A stretch of 64,000 bases of DNA. Source: Mucilaginibacter jinjuensis (GTDB lineage: Bacteria; Bacteroidota; Bacteroidia; Sphingobacteriales; Sphingobacteriaceae). The position numbers and the translations under genes are program-made. The notes beneath the pieces were generated by a model. The model saw only the letters and a list, made by a program, of their open reading frames with translations. It was not told where the DNA came from and did no database searches. Location: positions 4,216,001-4,280,000 of the forward strand of contig NZ_CP117167.1 in assembly GCF_028596025.1 (NCBI RefSeq). Reading direction: 5' to 3'. This document shows, one piece after another, positions 53,123 through 62,329 of this stretch; the stretch's first letter is position 1; every line of letters begins with the position of its first letter.

Positions 53123-55216
53123 TTAAAAAGAATTATTGGCAATAGCAGCTACTGCAACTTTTTGTGGTCCACTATAAGTGTTTATACCCTTTTTATCAGT
53201 AATAGTATTTTGTGATGTTTTACCGGCAAGGCGCTCATTAGCCACCAATATAATTGATGAAAAAGGGTCAATGCTTACTTTATCTTTGTAAACATTATGA
53301 TGTACATCAACATAAGGTTTATCCAATTTTATGGTTTTAACTTCGTTTGTTACATTAAATTCGAACATGATATCCTCGTAAGGTAATAACTCGATAGAAA
53401 ACTGGTCTTTACCATAAGCAGTTCTCCAGCGGGTTAAGTTATAGGTTTGGTTTACCCCCTTGCCGTCTTTAACGGTCGACGCCATAATTGCACTTATTTC
53501 TTTCTTTAACTGGCAATAAAAGTTACTATCTATTTGCCCGAAAGCGGTAATATCATCTTGCTGGGATGAGAATTTTGCATTCGGCTGTAAATCGTTTAAA
53601 GAAAAGAAGGTGTTATTCCGGATGTTATTATTACGGATATAGCTACTTGTAGTTAGGTAATGATCTTGCTCTAACCTTAACTGCACACCGTTGTTAAAAA
53701 CTGTATTTCCGTAAATATTAATGTCTTTAGCATTATGGATCTTAATACCATTGTTGGCGCATAGGGATATTGTATTACCTGTAATGGCAACGCTCTCGGT
53801 ATTGTCATCAATATAAATGCCCTCTGCCTGTAGAGATAAAGGCGATACTGTACCCGTACCATTACCAACGCCATGCATAATAATATTACCTATTACGCAT
53901 TTATGCATTGTTTTAGACCAGTCGCCTATGTATATCGCCGCACCATCATCTTTTGTGAGGCAGAAATACGTGATGTAATTATTTTTAACGTAAGATGATG
54001 TGCCACCGAAATAGATGCCGTTATAGCCCGTACTATCTATTCTATTTTTTTCTATCTGGGTATTATCCCCAAATGATGTAATAGCCTCGTAAGTACCTGA
54101 GCCGTTTTTACCCATACCCGGTATCAGTCCGGTATTTTTTATTTCGTTATTAATAATGGTTGAATTAACGCAACCTGCATCTAAATTGACTCCGCCGCTT
54201 AAAGAGTGATTTATACTACAATTTTGAACAGCTAAGAACGGAGAGTAAGAAGCCGAAACGGCATCGGCACCTGTTAAATCAATATTACAATGCCGCAGTA
54301 TAATTTTGTTTGAATTAGTGATATTGAAAGCATTATTACCGGCACCAATAAATGATAAATTCTCGAAGACGATATTATTGAACTTCGTGATGTTTACGAG
54401 ATTAGTTTCTGCGTTGGTTTGAATGATGAAATTTTCAGGGTTCCTGTTTCCCAAATAAACCATCATCATTTTTCGCGATGCATCATAATACCATTCACCA
54501 AATTGATCTAATGTTTTAGCACTTTTTTGTATAAAGTAGCCAAAGCCATTTGTAGGCATATCTTTAGTACCAGCCGCGTAACTAATTATGCCACCGGCAT
54601 CTGATGTTATGGCACTTTTATCAATAATCCACCTGTTTTTACGGATCACCACTTCACTGCCGGTCCAGTTGTTTAAATCACCCGGCTGATTGTTGGTAAT
54701 AGATGTATTTCCTTGATGCGATTTATAGGTCAAATAACCTTTATTAGGGTAACGCCCTATAGCTTGTTGTACCCCATTTAAAACAAGCATACTGCCGTCA
54801 GTTACGCATGGGCTTTCGTAAATTCCATTTTTAACTAATTTCCAGTATTTAAGCGTTGTTAAACCATTTATTTGAGGCGTGTTCCCATTGCCGTAAGCAC
54901 CAAAATAAATTGGTGCAAAAACAGCACCCGATTTAGCGACTGCAATAGTACCATAGAAAATTTCTCCTCTTTTAAAGAGTACAGAGTCGCCTGCGCCAAG
55001 TAACTTAAAATAAGTATTTAATTTATCTAATGATTTCCAGGGGGTAGATGGGTTATGGGCCTGCACATCAGTATAGGCATCGTTACCTGCAGAACTTGAA
55101 ATATAATAGGTAGAACCGTATGATTGGTTGTAACCAAACAAAATAACGGCTATAAATAAACCCACATTAGGGTTTAATTTAGAAAGCAGGCTACGCAAGT
55201 ATGGGGTATTTTTCAT
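53123..55216 (-). CDS. Large secreted right-handed beta-helix protein
   Basis: The 697-residue protein has an N-terminal signal segment (about 15-34) followed by SSAGNDAYTD...PWKSLDKLN and GDSVLFKRGE, the start of many beta-helix proteins. About ten coils follow (NNIVFENLSFIGAGNNAFNI, NSTIINNEIKNTGLIPG, ESVAITGNTISLCANNGIKI, INIYGNTVFNNG). A beta-rich C-terminal domain (about 590-697) follows the helix. It is probably a polysaccharide lyase or glycoside-modifying protein of the exopolysaccharide locus. It is convergent with the WecG-type gene. Confidence 0.82.
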   Translation of the reverse strand: MKNTPYLRSLLSKLNPNVGLFIAVILFGYNQSYGSTYYISSSAGNDAYTDVQAHNPSTPWKSLDKLNTYFKLLGAGDSVLFKRGEIFYGTIAVAKSGAVFAPIYFGAYGNGNTPQINGLTTLKYWKLVKNGIYESPCVTDGSMLVLNGVQQAIGRYPNKGYLTYKSHQGNTSITNNQPGDLNNWTGSEVVIRKNRWIIDKSAITSDAGGIISYAAGTKDMPTNGFGYFIQKSAKTLDQFGEWYYDASRKMMMVYLGNRNPENFIIQTNAETNLVNITKFNNIVFENLSFIGAGNNAFNITNSNKIILRHCNIDLTGADAVSASYSPFLAVQNCSINHSLSGGVNLDAGCVNSTIINNEIKNTGLIPGMGKNGSGTYEAITSFGDNTQIEKNRIDSTGYNGIYFGGTSSYVKNNYITYFCLTKDDGAAIYIGDWSKTMHKCVIGNIIMHGVGNGTGTVSPLSLQAEGIYIDDNTESVAITGNTISLCANNGIKIHNAKDINIYGNTVFNNGVQLRLEQDHYLTTSSYIRNNNIRNNTFFSLNDLQPNAKFSSQQDDITAFGQIDSNFYCQLKKEISAIMASTVKDGKGVNQTYNLTRWRTAYGKDQFSIELLPYEDIMFEFNVTNEVKTIKLDKPYVDVHHNVYKDKVSIDPFSSIILVANERLAGKTSQNTITDKKGINTYSGPQKVAVAAIANNSF

Positions 55217-55562
55217 AACTCATTATGCTTTATTATTGTTTAGGATAACCGACTAACAAAGCATATAGAATTTATATACCACACCGCCTACTATCAATAT
55301 TTGTTTAAAAACAAGACAAGGGTTAGGCTGCTTTCGCATGTATTACCAATGTATACGAGTAATAAGATATTAAAGTTGTGTATAAATGTCTTATTTACAA
55401 ATACTAAGGCTAATATAGATTTAAATTGAAAACATTAGTATTAATTTGTTGTACACTTATAATAATTAAAACGAAACATAAGTGGCATATATGGGTTAAT
55501 ATCCTACTCAGCGCAATACAATTGCTGATTCTGATTTACCATTCTATAATCCACCCTCCCTT
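55217..55562. promoter_or_regulatory. Divergent gap before the acetyltransferase gene
   Basis: About 346 AT-rich bases separate divergent genes. I see no gene or RNA signature; promoters for both directions are expected. Confidence 0.35.
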
Positions 55563-56165
55563 TTGAAACAAAAAGTTTTTTTATTCAAAATATTCTTTGA
55601 ATTTATTAGATGTGCGCCTCATTTACTGTTGTATGCCTTACATAAAAACAGAAATACCATTTATGCCGATGTAGAGAGGTGGATGAAAATATATGCGCTT
55701 AATTATAGCAGGCTTATCGGCTTTTTATATTTATTAAGTTTTTACCCAGAATACCGAAATGTATTTTATCTGCGCATTGGTGCCGGGAAACATTTATTAA
55801 ATATTATTTGCCCACGATTATCTACATTATATATCTATACAAATGATATTGGCAAAGGCTTGTTCATACAACACGGTTTTGCAACCATAATTGCAGCTAA
55901 ATCAATAGGCGAAAATTGCTGGATCAATCAGCAGGTTACAATAGGGTACTCTAATGATACAGATATGCCGACACTGAACAACAACGTAACTATTAATGCA
56001 GGTGCCAAAGTTATTGGTGATGTTTTAATAGGCGATAATTCAATTGTTGGTGCAAATGCCGTTGTTGTTAAAAATGTGCCCGACAACTGCACAGTAGTAG
56101 GTGTACCCGCATACATTATTAGAAGAAATGGATTGAAAGTATCAGCAGATGATCAGAAGTTATAA
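55563..56165 (+). CDS. Serine acetyltransferase-like hexapeptide protein
   Basis: The 200-residue protein begins at a TTG (55563); no in-frame ATG lies between it and the upstream stop at 55497. The N-terminal half is helical and hydrophobic (LIGFLYLLSFYPEYRNVFYLRIG). The second half is a left-handed beta-helix (IGKGLFIQHGFATIIAAKS, IGENCWINQQVTIGYSN, VIGDVLIGDNSIVGANAVVV). The His in IQHG is the catalytic position in CysE. It is the third such enzyme here and probably acetylates the polymer rather than serine. Confidence 0.85.
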   Translation: MKQKVFLFKIFFEFIRCAPHLLLYALHKNRNTIYADVERWMKIYALNYSRLIGFLYLLSFYPEYRNVFYLRIGAGKHLLNIICPRLSTLYIYTNDIGKGLFIQHGFATIIAAKSIGENCWINQQVTIGYSNDTDMPTLNNNVTINAGAKVIGDVLIGDNSIVGANAVVVKNVPDNCTVVGVPAYIIRRNGLKVSADDQKL

Positions 56166-56277
56166 CACTATATCAGATTATAGTTCCGCAGTTCTATTTT
56201 CTAACAATAAAATAAATTTAAATCGCGTTCAGAACGATGTTTACCTCATGGATTGCCTATAGCAAAAAAACTGTTAT

Positions 56278-56309
56278 AAGTTCGCAAGTACCCCGGTACT
56301 TGCGAACTT
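56278..56309 (-). terminator. Hairpin downstream of tRNA-Lys
   Basis: A perfect 15-bp inverted repeat (56278-56292 with 56295-56309) lies 3 bases past the tRNA 3' end. On the minus strand it is followed by ATAACAGTTTTTTT, so it is a likely intrinsic terminator. Confidence 0.75.
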
Positions 56310-56312
56310 TTG

Positions 56313-56385
56313 TGACCCCGCTGAGGCTCGAACTCAGGACCCACAGATTAAGAGTCTGTTGCTCTACCAACTGAGCTACGGAGTC
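56313..56385 (-). tRNA. tRNA-Lys (anticodon CTT)
   Basis: Read on the minus strand, a full cloverleaf folds. The acceptor GACTCCG pairs with CGGGGTC. The anticodon stem ACAGA/TCTGT encloses loop CTCTTAA with anticodon CTT. The T arm has GTTCGAGCC, and the discriminator is A. It is 73 bases and CCA is not encoded. A matching 3'-end fragment exists at 13662-13689. Confidence 0.95.
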
Positions 56386-56597
56386 GGGTTGATTGGGTTG
56401 CAAAACAACACAATTTTTGTAACCTAATAAAGCGTTTTTCATCGCTGAATGTTTGGCTGTTGTAAAATTAGTTCGTAAGTACCAATCTGCATTTCTTACT
56501 TGCCTAATGTAACATATCTGATTAATAGTACGCAATTTTTTATGAATATCATTTAAAAATTCGAAATTGCCCGTCGTAAACCATCTCCTAAAAGATT

Positions 56598-57719
56598 ATG
56601 AAATTCAATTATTGCAAAAGCATTGTGCAATCTGTAACCGCCTGCAAAAAATTATCGATCCTGGCATTCCTGTTATTAAGTATACATGTACATCTCCATG
56701 CACAGCAACTGCGTGTGGTAGTAGCCGGCCTCAACCACGATCATATACACAATGTACTACACGCTTTTAATGAAGGCCGTGTAAATATTGTAGGCATAGC
56801 CGAACCCAACAAACAACTGTGGCAAAAATTTGGAAAATTGTATCATTTGCCCGATTCGCTGTTTGATACAGATCTCAAAAAACTGGTGCAATTAAAAAAG
56901 CCCGATGCTGTATTGGGTTATAATGAAGTGGCTAATCATTTAAAGATAGTACAAATTTGTGCACCATTACATGTACCCGTAATGGTAGAGAAACCGCTGG
57001 CTGCTACCCTGGCTCAGGCAGAACAAATTGAGCAACTTGCAAATCAGTACCACATAAAGGTACTAACAAACTATGAAACCACCTGGTACGCATCCTATCA
57101 TGATGTTTATAATACGGTAAATGCTGATAGTATTGGACTGATCAGAAAAATGGTGGTGCACGACGGCCATCAGGGACCTAAGGAAATTGGCTGTAGCCCC
57201 GAATTTTTAAGCTGGCTTACTGACCCTGTTTTGAACGGTGCTGGCGCACTTAATGATTTTGGCTGTTATGGGGCCGACTTAATGACCTGGTTTATGAAAG
57301 GCCGTAAACCTATTGCAGTAACAGCAATAACCCGCCATTATAAGCCCAATGTGTATCCAAAGGTAGAAGACGACGCTACAATTATTGTTGAGTATCCCGA
57401 GGCCACCGGACAAATTGAAGGTTCATGGAACTGGCCTTTCTCTATCAAAGACCTGGAAGTATTTGGCCAAACCGGGTATTTGCATGCATTAAATGGTACC
57501 GACATTACCAGCCGTATGCGTGAGAATAGAAAAGGCAGTAAAACAGCACCAGCGTTGGCCGCTCCTATTAATGATCCTATCACTTATCTTACCGCTGTAC
57601 TCAGAAATCAATTGCCCGGCACAGATGATCTTTCGTCTTTAAAATACAATATGATTGTAATGGAGATTTTGGATGCCGCCAAAAGGTCGGCGGCAAGCGG
57701 CAAAAGAGTTATACTGTAA
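56598..57719 (+). CDS. Exported Gfo/Idh/MocA-family oxidoreductase
   Basis: The 373-residue protein has a signal-peptide-like N-terminus (LSILAFLLLSIHVHLHAQ) before the Rossmann fold (LRVVVAGLNHDHIHNVL, IVGIAEPN). It has VEKPLAATLAQAEQI (the EKP motif with its catalytic-region Lys) and a C-terminal alpha/beta dimer domain with GGxH-like NDFGCYGADLMTWF. Family members are NAD(P)-dependent sugar dehydrogenases or deoxygenating enzymes. Export without a visible twin-arginine motif is odd for a cofactor-dependent enzyme. It is a single gene ended by its own terminator. Confidence 0.85.
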   Translation: MKFNYCKSIVQSVTACKKLSILAFLLLSIHVHLHAQQLRVVVAGLNHDHIHNVLHAFNEGRVNIVGIAEPNKQLWQKFGKLYHLPDSLFDTDLKKLVQLKKPDAVLGYNEVANHLKIVQICAPLHVPVMVEKPLAATLAQAEQIEQLANQYHIKVLTNYETTWYASYHDVYNTVNADSIGLIRKMVVHDGHQGPKEIGCSPEFLSWLTDPVLNGAGALNDFGCYGADLMTWFMKGRKPIAVTAITRHYKPNVYPKVEDDATIIVEYPEATGQIEGSWNWPFSIKDLEVFGQTGYLHALNGTDITSRMRENRKGSKTAPALAAPINDPITYLTAVLRNQLPGTDDLSSLKYNMIVMEILDAAKRSAASGKRVIL

Positions 57720-57746
57720 TGCATTAATTATAAAACAATTAATATT

Positions 57747-57773
57747 AAAAGCCACCTTCTAGGTGGCTTTTTT
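57747..57773 (+). terminator. Terminator of the oxidoreductase gene
   Basis: A 7-bp stem gccacct/aggtggc with flanking A and T runs (T6 after the stem) makes a textbook intrinsic terminator. Confidence 0.85.
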
Positions 57774-57835
57774 ATGCCTCAGCAATTTTATATATTGCCC
57801 AAACAAATTCTACCAACTAAACCTATTAATTTAAA

Positions 57836-59842
57836 ATGAGTACTACTACGTACAGACCAGAAATTGATGGTTTACGGGCCATCGCGGTTTTGGCTGTTAT
57901 TCTTTTTCATTTTAATGCCAATTTGTTTCCCGGCGGGTACCTGGGTGTGGATATTTTCTTTGTAATATCCGGCTATCTTATTACCGGGCTTATTAAAAAA
58001 GACCTCGATAATAATCAATTCAATTTCGGCAATTTCTATCTCCGGCGGATAAAAAGAATAATACCAGCATTATACATTTTGCTGCTAATAGTAACAATTA
58101 TAGCCGCTATCTTGCTTTTACCAACCGATTTTAAAGATTACAGCCGAAGCCTGCTTAGCCAATCCGTTTTCTCCAGTAATATCTACTTTTATTTCAAAAG
58201 CGATTATTTCGATACGCCATCATTACTTAAACCTATTCTACACACCTGGTCACTAAGCGTTGAGGAACAGTTTTATATCATTTATCCATTGCTGCTTGTA
58301 GGCCTGTTTAAGCTTTTCAAAAGAAACACGGGGTCAATGTTATTCGTACTGGCCATTTTCATCATAGGGGCGAGCTATTACTACTACGACAAAAATCAAA
58401 GTGCTGTATTTTTTCTTTCACCCTTCAGAAGCTGGGAATTACTGTTGGGGGCAATACTTAATTACAGTTTTGTTAATACCAAGTTGGCCAACAAACCATT
58501 ACAGGAAATATTGAGTTGGGGTGGCTTGGCAGCCATTCTGTATTCTATCATTTTTTTATCTAAAACAAGCCAGATGCATGGCTTGGTGGCTATTGTCCCA
58601 ACATTATGCACTGCATTTATTATTCTGGCAAATAGCAATTCAATTACATCGGCAGGCAAGCTTTTATCTCTCCAACCAATTAATTATACCGGCAAAATTT
58701 CATACTCACTTTACTTATGGCACTGGCCTCTTATTGTATTTTACATATACATATTTGGCAATATTAGCTTGCCTGTTGCCATCTGTATTTTCATTGTAAG
58801 CTATTTAATTGCTGTGCTTTCTTACAGGTTTATCGAAACCCCATTTCGTTACCAATCGATTTTTAAAAGTCTCACATCCTATTTTCTGCTGGCATTTACG
58901 GGGGCTTTTTTCTTTCTTATTATCGGATATTCGATCAACAGAAAAAATGGATTTCCTAACAGGTTTTCGCCCAACATCACACAGCTTTTAGCATCAGCAG
59001 CAGAAAGACCCGGGTGTACTCCCAGAATATTTTACAGAAAGCGTCAGATGCAGTATATCAACCGATGCGATACTGATACCGCAAGTAAGCCGGGTATATT
59101 AGTTTGGGGCGACAGTCACTCAGGCATGCTACAACCTGTGTTGAAAGTATTATCAGATCGTTACAAAGATAAATATGCACTTTACAGCTGCCCAAGCGCG
59201 CTTAATGTATTTATCGCTTATAAAGATCAATCGTACAAACAAAGCCCTTGCTATAGCTCTAACCAGGAGATTATTAATTACATTAAAGAAAATAACATTA
59301 AGTGCATCCTGTTTGCCTCATCATGGAGCCAGTATACCGAAGGGCGTGAACTTAAAATGGAAGGTGCAGGCCAGCAGGATAAACTTTATGCCGACTCATT
59401 AACTACACAATTTTCTACTACCGACTCAAAACGGGTATTTAAATCGAAGTTTACTTATACGGTTAATTTGCTCACCAATCTTAATGTAGATGTATGGATA
59501 ATGGAACAGGTACCACAGCATGAATTTTGGGCGCCTAATGAAATTGCCAAACGATTAATTTACAAACAAGATACTACTAAAATTGGCCGCAACCTGGCTG
59601 ATCATCAACAAAGGCAATCATTTGTAAACAGTGTTTTTACTGAACTGGCTAAAAATAAACATGTGCATATTTTAGATCCTACAGCTTATTTCCTGAAGAA
59701 TCATAATTTTTTGACGGTTTATAAAAATGGCCGATCATTGTACAGCGATTATAATCACCTCTCGGCAGCGGGAGCTTATTTGTTAGAGCCGATGTTTACG
59801 CCAATGTTCGAATCTTTACATCAACCTGAAACAGGACAATAA
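57836..59842 (+). CDS. Acyltransferase-3 with C-terminal SGNH domain (OafA-like)
   Basis: The 668-residue protein has an acyltransferase-3 membrane domain (about 1-375; RPEIDGLRAIAVLAVILFHF, GGYLGVDIFFVISGYLI, HTWSLSVEEQFYIIYP, about ten helices). A periplasmic SGNH domain follows, with Ser in WGDSHSGM (about residue 426) and Asp/His in SDYNHLSAAG. This architecture O-acetylates cell-surface polysaccharide using cytoplasmic acetyl donor. It may act on the nearby exopolysaccharide (inference). It is a single gene. Confidence 0.94.
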   Translation: MSTTTYRPEIDGLRAIAVLAVILFHFNANLFPGGYLGVDIFFVISGYLITGLIKKDLDNNQFNFGNFYLRRIKRIIPALYILLLIVTIIAAILLLPTDFKDYSRSLLSQSVFSSNIYFYFKSDYFDTPSLLKPILHTWSLSVEEQFYIIYPLLLVGLFKLFKRNTGSMLFVLAIFIIGASYYYYDKNQSAVFFLSPFRSWELLLGAILNYSFVNTKLANKPLQEILSWGGLAAILYSIIFLSKTSQMHGLVAIVPTLCTAFIILANSNSITSAGKLLSLQPINYTGKISYSLYLWHWPLIVFYIYIFGNISLPVAICIFIVSYLIAVLSYRFIETPFRYQSIFKSLTSYFLLAFTGAFFFLIIGYSINRKNGFPNRFSPNITQLLASAAERPGCTPRIFYRKRQMQYINRCDTDTASKPGILVWGDSHSGMLQPVLKVLSDRYKDKYALYSCPSALNVFIAYKDQSYKQSPCYSSNQEIINYIKENNIKCILFASSWSQYTEGRELKMEGAGQQDKLYADSLTTQFSTTDSKRVFKSKFTYTVNLLTNLNVDVWIMEQVPQHEFWAPNEIAKRLIYKQDTTKIGRNLADHQQRQSFVNSVFTELAKNKHVHILDPTAYFLKNHNFLTVYKNGRSLYSDYNHLSAAGAYLLEPMFTPMFESLHQPETGQ

Positions 59843-59882
59843 TATCAAGCCAGCATTTACTTTGAATTGCTTAATTTTGTAA

Positions 59883-60782
59883 ATGGAGCAGCAGGAAGTA
59901 ATTAAAAAGAAACCTTTCGAGTTTAATAATACGATAGCAGATCAAACCCAGTTTAAAGTGGCTACCGTATTTGAAGGCAAGTGCACCCTGTCGTCTTATA
60001 ACCGTCGGGATTTTTATAAGATTTCTTTGATCACAAAAGGCACAAGTGAGCTGCTATATGCCGACAGAGGAATTAAGATTGATAAACCTGTATTGGTATT
60101 TACCAATCCGCTGGTACCCTATTCCTGGGAAGCTACTGATGGCGCTCAAATTGAAGAAGGGTCCGGCTTTTTTTGTGTATTTACCGAGGAGTTCCTCCAC
60201 TCGGGCACCCGTATGGAAAGCCTACAGGACTCGAGCTTATTTAAAGCCGGCGGAGATTCGGTCTTCTTTTTAGATAACTCACAAATCGAATACATATATG
60301 GCATTTTTAGCCGCATGCGCCAAGAGTTTGACAGTGAGTACGTTTACAAATATGAACTGATGCGCAGCCAGGTAAACCTCATCATTCACGAGGCTATTAA
60401 AATGCAACCTGCTATCGCTTATGCTACTCCGCAAAACGCAGCATCGCGCATCACCAAATTATTTTTAAGTTTACTCGATAAACAGTTTCCGGTTGATTCG
60501 CCCCGCTTTGCGCTTAAGCTGAAAAAAGCCGGCGATTACGCCAGCCGGCTTGCGGTACATGTAAACCATCTCAATGCAGCCGTGCAAGAAGTTACCGGAA
60601 AAAGTACCACTACACATATTAACGAGAAAATCTTATCAGAAGCCCGGTCACTATTAACCCATACCGATTGGAGTGTGGCTGAAATTGCCTTTAGCCTCGG
60701 TTTTGAATATGCTTCGTACTTTAATAACTTCTTTAAAAAGCATACTGGCTATACACCGCTATCTCTAAGAAAAACACTTTGA
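59883..60782 (+). CDS. AraC-family transcriptional regulator
   Basis: The 299-residue protein has an N-terminal cupin-like sensor part (about 20-160) and a C-terminal AraC double helix-turn-helix (about 195-298): YASRLAVHVNHLNAAVQEVT, WSVAEIAFSLGFEYASYFNN and FFKKHTGYTPLSLR. It immediately precedes the alcohol dehydrogenase (83 bases), which it probably controls; adjacent AraC regulator and oxidoreductase pairs are common. Confidence 0.93.
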   Translation: MEQQEVIKKKPFEFNNTIADQTQFKVATVFEGKCTLSSYNRRDFYKISLITKGTSELLYADRGIKIDKPVLVFTNPLVPYSWEATDGAQIEEGSGFFCVFTEEFLHSGTRMESLQDSSLFKAGGDSVFFLDNSQIEYIYGIFSRMRQEFDSEYVYKYELMRSQVNLIIHEAIKMQPAIAYATPQNAASRITKLFLSLLDKQFPVDSPRFALKLKKAGDYASRLAVHVNHLNAAVQEVTGKSTTTHINEKILSEARSLLTHTDWSVAEIAFSLGFEYASYFNNFFKKHTGYTPLSLRKTL

Positions 60783-60834
60783 AAAGTATAATTTATACTT
60801 TGAATCCTTTAGCACTATAGCGGCCCTTTGCTCT

Positions 60835-60842
60835 TACTTTTG
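60835..60842 (+). promoter_or_regulatory. Candidate -7 box (TACTTTTG) of the dehydrogenase gene
   Basis: TACTTTTG fits the Bacteroidota -7 consensus TAnnTTTG and is 23 bases before the ATG. No well-spaced -33 TTTG was found, so this is tentative. Confidence 0.3.
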
Positions 60843-60865
60843 TTTAAAACAAAAACTAAACGAAT

Positions 60866-61906
60866 ATGATACAAGCTAAAGGATATGCAGCTCAAAGCCC
60901 CCAAACTGATTTAGCGCCATGGGATTTTGAACGCAAGGATGTAGGCCCGCATGATGTGTTAATCGAGATTGCTTTTTGCGGCGTTTGCCACTCAGATTTG
61001 CACCAGATTAAGAATGACTGGTTCCCCGGTATTTTCCCAATGATACCCGGCCACGAAATTGTTGGCCGTATAACTCAAATTGGTGCACACGTTAAGAAAT
61101 TTAAAACCGGCGACCTTGGTGGCGTTGGTGTAATGGTTGATTCTTGCCGCAGCTGCGAGAACTGCAATAACGGGCAAGAACAGATGTGCCTGGTTAGCCC
61201 CGTACAAACATACAATAGCTTAGATCATGATGGCAAGCCCACTTATGGCGGTTACTCTAACCTTATTGTGGTAAACGAAGATTTTGTTCATCATATTTCC
61301 GAAAAATTAAACCTTGCTGCCGTAGCGCCACTACTTTGCGCCGGCATAACCACATACTCTCCTCTTCGTAACTGGAAGGTTGGAAAAGGCCACAAACTTG
61401 CAGTAGTAGGCTTGGGTGGATTAGGACACATGGGCGTAAAATTCGGGCTGGCTTTTGGTGCTGAAGTTACTGTATTAAGCACGTCCGAATCAAAAAGAGA
61501 AGCAGCCAAAGCTATAGGTGCACACCACTTTGTAGTAACAACAAATGCAGAACAAGTTGCAGCAGTAAAAGGCACATTCGATTTTATATTAGATACAGTT
61601 TCTGCCAAACATGATCTTAATTTGTACCTGTCGCTGTTAAAAACAAATGGCGTTCATATTTGCGTAGGCGCCCCCGCCGAACCGTATGAATTACCGGCAT
61701 TTGCATTATTGGCGGGTAATAAGGTTGTTGCAGGTTCGGGCGCAGGCGGTTTGCCACAAACCCAGGAAATGCTTGACTTTTGTGCCGAGCATAATATCGT
61801 ATCGGATATTGAATTGATTGACATCAAAGATATCCATACTGCTTTTGACCGCATGGTAAAGGGCGATGTGAGATACAGATTTGTAATTGATATGGCTACA
61901 TTATAG
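60866..61906 (+). CDS. Zinc-dependent NAD(P) alcohol dehydrogenase (YahK/cinnamyl type)
   Basis: The 346-residue medium-chain dehydrogenase has catalytic zinc ligands in FCGVCHSDLH (Cys41), PGHEIVG (His63/Glu64) and LLCAGIT. The structural zinc loop is CRSCENCNNGQEQMC, and the cofactor fold is VGLGGLGHMGVKF. It is the length expected for cinnamyl-alcohol/aldehyde reductases, which reduce aldehydes with NADPH. It is probably induced by the AraC regulator upstream, for example in response to an aldehyde (inference). Confidence 0.94.
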   Translation: MIQAKGYAAQSPQTDLAPWDFERKDVGPHDVLIEIAFCGVCHSDLHQIKNDWFPGIFPMIPGHEIVGRITQIGAHVKKFKTGDLGGVGVMVDSCRSCENCNNGQEQMCLVSPVQTYNSLDHDGKPTYGGYSNLIVVNEDFVHHISEKLNLAAVAPLLCAGITTYSPLRNWKVGKGHKLAVVGLGGLGHMGVKFGLAFGAEVTVLSTSESKREAAKAIGAHHFVVTTNAEQVAAVKGTFDFILDTVSAKHDLNLYLSLLKTNGVHICVGAPAEPYELPAFALLAGNKVVAGSGAGGLPQTQEMLDFCAEHNIVSDIELIDIKDIHTAFDRMVKGDVRYRFVIDMATL

Positions 61907-61928
61907 ATAACATTTCATTTAATAGCGA

Positions 61929-61963
61929 AAATCCCGTTTGCCTACTAGCACGCGGGATTTTTT
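61929..61963 (+). terminator. Terminator of the dehydrogenase gene
   Basis: Stem aaatcccg/cgggattt (61929-61936 with 61953-61960) is followed by further Ts. Confidence 0.75.
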
Positions 61964-62329
61964 ATTTTCAATCATTCTGTTTTAATAATTTAATATCATT
62001 AACAATAAGGAAAATTATAAATCAAAAGTTTAATAATATTTTATCGAAAGATATTTATTATCATACTAAACAGCCAGTTCATGTAGCAAAAAAAGCTTTT
62101 GGTGTAAGTTATATAGCCATAAGCTAAATGTTAAGCATATTTATTGAGATGTACACGCAGAAAGTAATAACCTAAACCTGCTATCGGCATGTTACATCCA
62201 GTAGTTACCGCCGTGAAAATATTTTTATATAACTGATAAATGCCGGAGTCCCCCTGGTAAAATGCTGCAAATATTATTTATGCAGCCAGTTCATAAGCGC
62301 GACCTACATGCATTACCCTTAACTTTAAT
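61964..62329. other. Intergenic region before the sacsin-like gene
   Basis: This AT-rich stretch has no open gene or RNA fold that I recognise. The promoter of the next gene is expected in it. Confidence 0.35.

Noticed and set aside
56257..56535. Minus-strand 92-codon frame across the tRNA-Lys gene
   Set aside because: The frame is an accident of reading through the tRNA and its terminator, which explain the sequence fully.
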